The translations under genes and the position numbers were made by a program. The notes under the pieces were generated by a model. That model made no database searches. It had not been told where the DNA came from and saw only the letters and a program-made list of their open reading frames with translations. Below are positions 53,151-59,728 of a DNA stretch of 64,000 nucleotides, one piece after another. Source of the stretch: Nocardia sp. NBC_00565 (GTDB taxonomy: Bacteria > Actinomycetota > Actinomycetes > Mycobacteriales > Mycobacteriaceae); NCBI RefSeq assembly GCF_036345915.1, contig NZ_CP107785.1, positions 1,612,001 through 1,676,000 on the forward strand, in the 5' to 3' direction. Within the stretch, counting starts at the first letter, position 1. Every line of letters begins with the position of its first letter.

Positions 53151-54500
53151 ATGACGATCACCAGAGTTGCTGCGCCTCCCGAGCCGAACCCCGCCCGGGA
53201 TACGGTCGCGGGTCTGAAGTATTTGAGCGGCTTCGGCAACGAACATTGCAGCGAAGCAGTACCTGGCGCGTTGCCGGTGCATCAGAACTCACCACAGAAA
53301 GCCCCGTTCGGTTTGTACACCGAGCAGCTCTCGGCGACAGCGTTCACCGAGCCACGGGTGGTCAATCGACGCAGCTGGGTTTACCGCATCACCCCCTCGG
53401 CCAAGCATCCGCCGTTTACCCGTGCCGATGACCGCACGTTTCGCAGTGCACCGGTTCTCGACGGGGTCGCCGACCCGAACCGGCTGCGATGGAACCCCTT
53501 GCCCGAAACGTGGCCGGAGGCCGACTTCCTCGACAGCATCTACACCCTCGCCGCCAACGGAAATGTACTGCAACGGCAAGGAATCGCGATCCATCTCTAC
53601 CGGGCGACACGATCGATGCAGTCGCGCTACTTCGGCAACAATGACGGCGAGTTGCTGGTCGTGCCTCAGCAGGGCCAGCTGCTGGTACATACCGAGTTCG
53701 GCAAGCTGGCGGTAGCGCCTACCCAATTCGCGGTCATCGGACGCGGCATCCGGTTCCGGGTCGAACTGCTCGACCCCCTCGCCGTGGGCTACGTGTGCGA
53801 GAACTACGGGGCGCCGTTCACCTTGCCCGAACTGGGACCGATCGGGGCCAACGGGCTGGCCCATGCCCGCCATTTCCGCTATCCCGTCGCCGCCTACGAA
53901 GACAACACCGGACCGGTGCAAGTCGTCCAAAAGTTCGGAGGGCACTTGTGGGCCGCCGACTACGACCATTCACCACTGGATGTGGTGGCCTGGCACGGAT
54001 CACATGCCGCCTACGTCTTCGACCTGGACGATTTCAACGCCGTCGGCATGATCGGCTTCGATCACCCGGACCCCTCGATTTTCGCGGTGCTGACCTCGCT
54101 GTCGGACACACCCGGCCAAGCCAACGTCGATTTCTTGGCATTTCCTCCGCGCTGGAATGTCGCCGAGCACACTTTCCGGCCTCCGCATTTCCACCGCAAT
54201 GTGATGACCGAGTTCATGGGATTGGTGCAGGGCGTTCACGATTCCAAGGCCGAGGGTTTTCTGCCCGGCGGAGCCAGCTTGCACAACATGTGGTCCGCCC
54301 ACGGTCCCGATCACGAGACGTTCGACAAAGCCAGTACCGCGGAACTGACACCGCAGAAGATCGAGGGATCACTGGCGTTCATGTTCGAGACCCGCTGGCC
54401 GTTGGTGGTCACCGACTTCGCCCACGCCGCACCCCACCGCCAACCGCACTACGACACGTCGTGGGCAGATTTGCAGCGGCTGTTCACCCCACCGAACTGA
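53151..54500 (+). CDS. hmgA: Homogentisate 1,2-dioxygenase
   Basis: This 449-residue cupin cleaves the ring of homogentisate to maleylacetoacetate. The N-terminal signature [19 protein letters not shown] is clear. Iron ligands and active-site residues are in place: [10 protein letters not shown] (His and Glu), [18 protein letters not shown] (His pair), and VVAWHG. The usual partners (isomerase and fumarylacetoacetase) are not in the block, so this may be a second copy, or the later steps are encoded elsewhere. The substrate head group homogentisate also occurs in prenylquinone and tocochromanol chemistry. Confidence 0.95.
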   Translation: MTITRVAAPPEPNPARDTVAGLKYLSGFGNEHCSEAVPGALPVHQNSPQKAPFGLYTEQLSATAFTEPRVVNRRSWVYRITPSAKHPPFTRADDRTFRSAPVLDGVADPNRLRWNPLPETWPEADFLDSIYTLAANGNVLQRQGIAIHLYRATRSMQSRYFGNNDGELLVVPQQGQLLVHTEFGKLAVAPTQFAVIGRGIRFRVELLDPLAVGYVCENYGAPFTLPELGPIGANGLAHARHFRYPVAAYEDNTGPVQVVQKFGGHLWAADYDHSPLDVVAWHGSHAAYVFDLDDFNAVGMIGFDHPDPSIFAVLTSLSDTPGQANVDFLAFPPRWNVAEHTFRPPHFHRNVMTEFMGLVQGVHDSKAEGFLPGGASLHNMWSAHGPDHETFDKASTAELTPQKIEGSLAFMFETRWPLVVTDFAHAAPHRQPHYDTSWADLQRLFTPPN

Positions 54501-54556
54501 CCTGCCTCGCGCACCGCCCGACCCCCGTAAATCCCCTGCTGTACTGGGAGACCCCC

Positions 54557-56032
54557 ATGACCTCCGAAACAATCACCCCCGCCTTCGATCTGCCCGAGCC
54601 GACGTTACGCATCAACGGCCAACATATCGGCGCGCATGCTGGGCAGACCTACGAGTCGTTCAACCCGTCCACCGAAGAACTGGTCACCACCGTCGCCGCG
54701 GCACAACCCGAGGATGTCGACACCGCGGTCGCGGCGGCCCGCGCGCAACTGGAGGGCGGACCATGGTCGCGGATGAGCGGCTCCGAACGCGGACGAATTC
54801 TGACACGCGCCGCCCAGCTGATCGAGGAGGACGCACACAACCTGGCCGCATTGGAAGCGGTGGAGATGGGCAAGCTGTTCCACGACTCGGTCCGCGGTGA
54901 CATCCCGGCGGCCGCCGAAGCGTTTCGGCACTTCGCCGGTTGGGCGGACAAAGTAACCGGCACCACAGTCCAGCTGCCCGACTTCGGGCCCCAGCGACGA
55001 TTCGGCTACACCATCCGACAACCGCTGGGAGTGCTGGGAGCGATCACCCCCTGGAACAACCCGGTACTGATCGCCGCCTGGAAGTTGGCGCCAGCATTGG
55101 CGGCTGGATGCACGGCCGTGATCAAACCCGCCGAGGACGCGTCGTTGTCCACCCTGCGCCTTGGCGAGCTGCTCGCCGACGCCGGACTGCCCGACGGCGT
55201 GCTCAACATCGTGCCGGGCCTGGGAGCGGTGGCCGGAGCCGCGCTGGCCGGTCACAGCGGCATCGACAAGATCTCCTTCACCGGAAGCCTCCGCGTCGGC
55301 AAACAGATTCAAAGCTTGGCCGGAGATACCTTCCGCAAAGTAACCCTGGAACTCGGCGGAAAATCACCGCAGCTGGTCTTCGCCGACGCCGACCTCGACC
55401 AAGCGATGCCGTGGATCGCGATGGGCAACTTTTATCACCAAGGCCAGGTCTGTGCCGCCGGAACCAGGGTGCTGGCGCACGAATCAATCGTCGACAAGGT
55501 CATCGAAGGCCTTATCGACGCCGCTGAAAACGCACAAATCGGAGACCCGTTCGCATCCGCCAGCACGATGGGCGCCATCGTCAACGGCCGCCAGCTGGAC
55601 CAGATCCTGCGCTATATCGACATCGGACGTGCGGAGGGCGCCGAACTACTCGCCGGAGGCGGACGTGTCGCTCGCAGTGGTTACTTCGTCGAACCTACTG
55701 TGTTCCGCGGCAGCAACGATCTGACCATCGCGCGCGAGGAAATCTTCGGACCGGTGGCCACCGTGATCAGTTTCAAAGACACCGACGAAGCGATCCACTT
55801 GGCCAATGCCACCAAATACGGGCTCAACGCCATGGTCTACACCAGCGACCTGTCGCGAGCGCTCGCCGTCACCGAGCAATTACGGGTCGGGACGGTGTGG
55901 GTCAACGGGTGGGGAGTGCCGGATCCAGCACTGCCATGGGGTGGTCGCGCGGGCTCAGGCATCGGCCGAGAACTCGGACGCAGCGGCATCGAAGCCGACA
56001 CCGAGGAAAAGACAGTTCACATCGGGATATAG
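54557..56032 (+). CDS. NAD(P)-dependent aldehyde dehydrogenase
   Basis: This 491-residue ALDH has the cofactor loop SFTGSLRVGKQI, catalytic Glu in TLELGGKSPQ, and catalytic Cys in YHQGQVCAAGTRV. ITPWNNPVLIAAWKLAPALA is the Rossmann entry. ATG 54557 follows GGGAGACCCCC at good spacing. Oxidation of an aldehyde from the MpaB/Lcp-like reaction would place it next in the pathway. Confidence 0.94.
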   Translation: MTSETITPAFDLPEPTLRINGQHIGAHAGQTYESFNPSTEELVTTVAAAQPEDVDTAVAAARAQLEGGPWSRMSGSERGRILTRAAQLIEEDAHNLAALEAVEMGKLFHDSVRGDIPAAAEAFRHFAGWADKVTGTTVQLPDFGPQRRFGYTIRQPLGVLGAITPWNNPVLIAAWKLAPALAAGCTAVIKPAEDASLSTLRLGELLADAGLPDGVLNIVPGLGAVAGAALAGHSGIDKISFTGSLRVGKQIQSLAGDTFRKVTLELGGKSPQLVFADADLDQAMPWIAMGNFYHQGQVCAAGTRVLAHESIVDKVIEGLIDAAENAQIGDPFASASTMGAIVNGRQLDQILRYIDIGRAEGAELLAGGGRVARSGYFVEPTVFRGSNDLTIAREEIFGPVATVISFKDTDEAIHLANATKYGLNAMVYTSDLSRALAVTEQLRVGTVWVNGWGVPDPALPWGGRAGSGIGRELGRSGIEADTEEKTVHIGI

Positions 56033-56113
56033 ACCCGACAGCCTTCGACGCCGCGACCCGAGCTGGGGACTGCGTGCAGGCAGACACCGACGCAATTGCA
56101 ATACAGGAGTTCG

Positions 56114-57331
56114 ATGGACGCACAACAACAGATCACCGGACCCTTGGACGGCATCCGAGTACTCGAACTCGGCTCGCTGATCGCCGGGCCTTTCGCGGCT
56201 CGGCTGCTCGGCGACCTGGGTGCACAGATCATCAAGATCGAACCCCCGACTGCCGGTGACCCGCTGCGCACCTGGGGCCAAGCCGAGCACGACGGGCACC
56301 ACTTCCATTGGACGACCCTGGCCCGCAACAAACAATCCATCACCTTGAACCTGCGTGCGGCCCGTGGACGGGAGTTGCTGCTGGAGCTGGTCGCACACAG
56401 CGACGTCGTCGTAGAGAACTTCCGGCCGGGCACCCTGGAAGGCTGGGGCCTGGGCTACGACGTTCTCCACGAACGCAATCCAGGACTCGTACTGGCCCGA
56501 GTATCCGGCTACGGGCAGACCGGACCATCAGCGCAGCTGCCCGGCTACGCCTCGGTCGCCGAAGCGGTGAGCGGGCTGCGTCACCTCAATGGCTACCCCG
56601 GCCAAGCTCCGCCCCGGCTGGCGCTGTCGCTGGGCGACAGCCTGGCGGGCATGTTCGCCGCCCACGGTGTGCTGGCGGCTCTGTATCACCGCAGCCAGAC
56701 CGGGCAGGGACAGGTGGTGGATGTCGCGCTCACCGAAGCGTGCCTGGCAATCCAGGAATCGGCGATCGCCGACTACGACATCGGCGGCATCATCCGCGGA
56801 CCCTCTGGCACCCGCCTCGAGGGGATCGCGCCATCGAACCTCTACCGCACCCACGACGGCGTGTGGTTGGTGATCGCCGCCAACCAAGACAGCGTGTTCG
56901 GGCGCCTGTGCCGGGCTATGGGCCAACCGGACCTGGCGACGGACCCTCGCTTCAGCGACCACCGCGCCCGCGGCCGCAACCAGGACGAACTCGACGACAT
57001 CATCGCCACCTGGGCCAGCGCGCGGACCGCCGACAAACTCACGACAATCTTGGCCGCGGCCGGGGTGGCCGCGGGACGCGTCAACACCATCGCCGAGGTC
57101 GTCGCCGACCCGCAGATGCAGGCACGACAGATGATCGTCGACCACTATGACCAACGCGTCGGACGGACCGTTCGAGGCCCCGGCATCGTTCCGAAACTCA
57201 GTGCCACACCCGGCAGCGTCCGCAACGCAGGACCCCCCGAACCCGGATCCGACAACGATTACGTCTACCGCACCCTGCTCGGACTCGGCGACGTCGAACG
57301 CCGCGAGCTGCGTGAGGCCGGTGTCATCTGA
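56114..57331 (+). CDS. CaiB/BaiF (class III) CoA transferase
   Basis: This 405-residue protein has the family III signatures: GIRVLELGSLIAGPFAARLL, VVENFRPGTLEGWGLGYDVL, SGYGQTGP, and catalytic Asp in LALSLGDSLAGMF. It transfers CoA to a carboxylic acid, which could activate the acid produced by the aldehyde dehydrogenase for beta-oxidation. ATG 56114 has AGGAG 6 nt upstream. Confidence 0.94.
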   Translation: MDAQQQITGPLDGIRVLELGSLIAGPFAARLLGDLGAQIIKIEPPTAGDPLRTWGQAEHDGHHFHWTTLARNKQSITLNLRAARGRELLLELVAHSDVVVENFRPGTLEGWGLGYDVLHERNPGLVLARVSGYGQTGPSAQLPGYASVAEAVSGLRHLNGYPGQAPPRLALSLGDSLAGMFAAHGVLAALYHRSQTGQGQVVDVALTEACLAIQESAIADYDIGGIIRGPSGTRLEGIAPSNLYRTHDGVWLVIAANQDSVFGRLCRAMGQPDLATDPRFSDHRARGRNQDELDDIIATWASARTADKLTTILAAAGVAAGRVNTIAEVVADPQMQARQMIVDHYDQRVGRTVRGPGIVPKLSATPGSVRNAGPPEPGSDNDYVYRTLLGLGDVERRELREAGVI

Positions 57332-57383
57332 GCGAGGTGCGAGTCCATTTGATCATCCGCCCGGCAAAGGAGCTGAATCCGCC

Positions 57384-57767
57384 GTGTTCCTCGCCTACGT
57401 CGTCTCAACAGCTGTGCTCGCCACCGCGATGACGCTCGCCGCGGTCGCCTCAGCGATGCGCCACCGAACTATCGTGGACACCCTCGATGCTGTGGGCGTC
57501 CCCGCACCGATGCAGAACCTGTTGACGGCCGCGCTGCAGACCGGAGCTGTCGGCCTGGTAATTGGAATCTTCATTCCCGCAGTCGGATTCGCGGCGGCAG
57601 TGTGCACGAGTGTGTACTTCATCGGCGCGGCGTGTGCTCACCTGCGCATCGGTCGGCATGACATCGGCGCCGCAACGATACTCCTTCTGCGGAGTGTTTC
57701 GGTCAGGCGTCCCGGACGCGGGCTTGTCGATCGACGACGGGGGGTTCGGTGGACCATGGGAAGTTGA
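57384..57767 (+). CDS. DoxX-like membrane protein, 3' end probably replaced at a junction
   Basis: The frame starts at GTG 57384 (AAAGGAG 11 nt upstream). It has four hydrophobic segments typical of DoxX-like proteins (YVVSTAVLATAMTLAAVAS, ALQTGAVGLVIGIFIPAVGF, CTSVYFIGAACAHLRIG, AATILLL). Family homology stops at about 57690. The last 25 residues (SVSVRRPGRGLVDRRRG and on) are basic and read antisense to the phosphoribosyltransferase end. The gene appears cut at the block boundary. Confidence 0.6.
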   Translation: MFLAYVVSTAVLATAMTLAAVASAMRHRTIVDTLDAVGVPAPMQNLLTAALQTGAVGLVIGIFIPAVGFAAAVCTSVYFIGAACAHLRIGRHDIGAATILLLRSVSVRRPGRGLVDRRRGVRWTMGS

Positions 57768-58197
57768 TCCAGCGGTCCGTGCGGCGCCACACGTATTCGC
57801 AGTCGACCTCGGAGTGTGGCTTCTGATAGATGACCGCGCAGCGGACCTCGGCGACGTGGTCGACGCAGAAGTCGCGCACGAGTTTCAGGGTGGCCCCGGT
57901 ATCGGCTACATCATCGGCGACCAGGACCGTGGCACCGGCCAGATCGACCGCCTGCGGGACCGGCGGCAGCATGACGGGTAGGTCGAGGCGCTGGTCGATG
58001 CCGGTGTAGAACTCGACGTTCATCACGTGCAGGTTCTTCACGTCCAGCGCGTAGCCGAGCGCACCCGCGACGAACAGGCCGCCGCGCGCGATCGACAGGA
58101 TCAGATCCGGTTCGAAGCCGTCCTTGGCGATCTCGGTCGCGAGTTCCCGGCTCGCCGTCCCGAACAATTCCCAGGTCAACACTTCCCGATCCGCCAT
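57703..58197 (-). CDS. Purine-type phosphoribosyltransferase (Gpt-like)
   Basis: This 164-residue type I phosphoribosyltransferase has the PRPP loop VLVADDVADTGATL (about residues 92-105) and DLILSIARGGLFVAGALGY. It probably salvages xanthine, guanine or hypoxanthine. ATG 58197 has GGAGG 4 nt upstream. A fragment of this gene's middle occurs again at 34388-34463, marking the other side of the mce block. Its 3' end overlaps the DoxX-like frame by 65 bp. Confidence 0.88.
   Translation of the reverse strand: MADREVLTWELFGTASRELATEIAKDGFEPDLILSIARGGLFVAGALGYALDVKNLHVMNVEFYTGIDQRLDLPVMLPPVPQAVDLAGATVLVADDVADTGATLKLVRDFCVDHVAEVRCAVIYQKPHSEVDCEYVWRRTDRWINFPWSTEPPVVDRQARVRDA
57904..57981 (+). repeat. 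Right copy of direct repeat, inside the phosphoribosyltransferase gene
   Basis: These 78 bp encode the PRPP-loop region on the minus strand and match 34388-34463 at about 73 positions in direct orientation. The two copies enclose about 23.4 kb. Confidence 0.8.
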
Positions 58198-58296
58198 GGA
58201 TCCTCCATCTGCCGCTATACCGCCGGGCATAGAGCATACGACCAGCTACGCCGGTGTCCGAATCCTGTCCGGGCGTTCCGGAATTAGAGTGAAAGG

Positions 58297-58884
58297 ATGC
58301 GGATCTTCCTGGCTGGTGCGACCGGCGTCATCGGAACACGGTTGTTGCCCTTGTTGGTCGGGGCCGGGCACGAGGTGGCGGGGATGACCCGGTCGGCGGC
58401 CAAGGCCGATCAGGTGCGCGCCGCCGGTGCCGAGCCGTTCGTCTGCGATGTGTACGACCTCGACGCGCTCACCGCGGCAGTCGTCGCCTTCCGGCCCGAT
58501 CTGGTGATGCACCAGCTCACTGATCTCCCCGACGATGCCGCGTTGCTCCCGGGGCGCGCCGGTGCGAACGCGCGCATCCGTTCCGAAGGCACCCGCAACC
58601 TGATCGCCGCCGCGCGGGCCGCGGGTGCGAAACACTTTCTCGCCCAGAGCATCGCGTGGGAGCCGCCCGCCGGTCGCGATGCGGTGATCCGGGAGCACGA
58701 GGGCGCCGTACTCGATATCGACGGCGTGGTCGTGAGGTACGGCCAATTCTACGGTCCGGGAACGTATTACGAAGGCGAGCTACCCGGTGATCCGCGAGTG
58801 CACATCGATGATGCCGCGGCGCGGACGGTTTCGCTGGTGGACGCGCCCAGCGGCGTGGTGATCATCGCGGATCCGGTCGATTGA
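58297..58884 (+). CDS. Short NAD-dependent epimerase/dehydratase-like protein
   Basis: This 195-residue Rossmann protein starts MRIFLAGATGVIGTRLLPLL (nucleotide-binding Gly motif). It then shows CDVYDLDALTAAV, MHQLTDLPDD, GTRNLIAAARAAGAKHFLAQ and VRYGQFYGPGTYY. It is shorter than typical members (about 290-330 residues), with the central and C-terminal parts compressed. It may be a compact variant or a gene with an internal deletion. Function unknown. Confidence 0.8.
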   Translation: MRIFLAGATGVIGTRLLPLLVGAGHEVAGMTRSAAKADQVRAAGAEPFVCDVYDLDALTAAVVAFRPDLVMHQLTDLPDDAALLPGRAGANARIRSEGTRNLIAAARAAGAKHFLAQSIAWEPPAGRDAVIREHEGAVLDIDGVVVRYGQFYGPGTYYEGELPGDPRVHIDDAAARTVSLVDAPSGVVIIADPVD

Positions 58885-58997
58885 TTCTCGGGCGGTTCCG
58901 GACGACTGGCGGTCGCGGGTCGTGGCCGTGCCGGTCGGTTTGGAATACGGTGGCAGGGGTTGATCATCCGGATTCGCACCCACCGAAGGAGACCCGC

Positions 58998-59363
58998 TTG
59001 CGCAGCACGCTGCTCGTCACATCCGTTCTCGGGGCCGCATTGCTGGCTGTTTTCCCCAGCTCCGGAGCTGCCGGGGCGGCGCCCGGCGACGGCACGCTGA
59101 AGGTGCAGGCGACCACCGGCACGGATCAACTGGCGGTGACCGGCGTGAGTGTCGAGATCACCACCTGCTCTGCCGGACCGGTCCTGGCCACGTTGACGAC
59201 CGGCCCCGACGGAACCGTGACGCAAACCTTCCCGAGCGGCTGCTACCAAGCGGAGGTGACGTCCGTACCGTCCGGCTGTGAGTTGGCGAGCATCGCCTAC
59301 ATTCAGATCAACGTGGCCCCCGACGCGTCACCGGTCGCCGGCTTCCAATTCCGCTGCGCGTGA
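58998..59363 (+). CDS. Small secreted protein, unknown function
   Basis: This 121-residue protein starts at TTG 58998 (GAAGGAG 7-8 nt upstream). Residues 1 to about 30 are a signal peptide (STLLVTSVLGAALLAV, then GAAGAA). The mature part is beta-rich with four cysteines (TTCSAGP, PSGCYQ, PSGCEL, final FRCA), which could form two disulfides. GTLKVQATTGTDQLAVTGVS resembles a carboxypeptidase-regulatory/Cna-B-like sandwich. No family assigned with certainty. Confidence 0.72.
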   Translation: MRSTLLVTSVLGAALLAVFPSSGAAGAAPGDGTLKVQATTGTDQLAVTGVSVEITTCSAGPVLATLTTGPDGTVTQTFPSGCYQAEVTSVPSGCELASIAYIQINVAPDASPVAGFQFRCA

Positions 59364-59530
59364 ACCGGACTCGGGTTTCCGCAGACGGCGGTGTGGAACA
59401 GCCTTTCCGCTTCGGTGATCGCCTGCTCCAGGGCTGCGGGTTCCGGGCGTAGTCCGGCCACGATCGCGTCGATGTCACGCAGACCCGCCCGCTGCAACAG
59501 CCGTTTCTCGTTGGTGGTCCATTCGGTCGA
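59303..59530 (-). pseudogene. Fragment of an unknown protein, C-terminal part
   Basis: On the minus strand a stop-free stretch reads STEWTTNEKRLLQRAGLRDI and continues AIVAGLRPEPAALEQAITEA to a stop at 59303. The composition looks coding, but there is no plausible start with ribosome site. Upstream the DNA switches at about 59530 to a fragment coded on the other strand. Its 3' end overlaps the secreted-protein gene. Confidence 0.35.
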
Positions 59531-59532
59531 AT

Positions 59533-59700
59533 ATGGTGGCGATCTTCGGTGCGGAGGCCGCGGATGCGGTGCTGGATGTAACCGGCGGGGACGTCAACGA
59601 CGAACTGCTGGCGGCGCGCGACACGGTCACGCGGATCACCGGTGCGCCCGGCAGGCCATTCCGCCGGTGGGTCGAGGAGAACGCCGCGGCCTTCCGTTGA
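59533..59700 (+). pseudogene. C-terminal remnant of an NmrA/NAD(P)H-binding oxidoreductase
   Basis: These 55 codons read MVAIFGAEAADAVLDVTGGD, then VTRITGAPGRPFRRWVEENA and AAFR-stop. The ending matches the C-terminus of NmrA-like NAD(P)H-binding proteins (VTG-x-P-x-R-x-F-x-x-W). The nucleotide-binding N-terminal domain is absent upstream, so the gene is truncated. Confidence 0.55.
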
Positions 59701-59728
59701 GCACACAGTGGTTCCGCCGACCCAGGTA

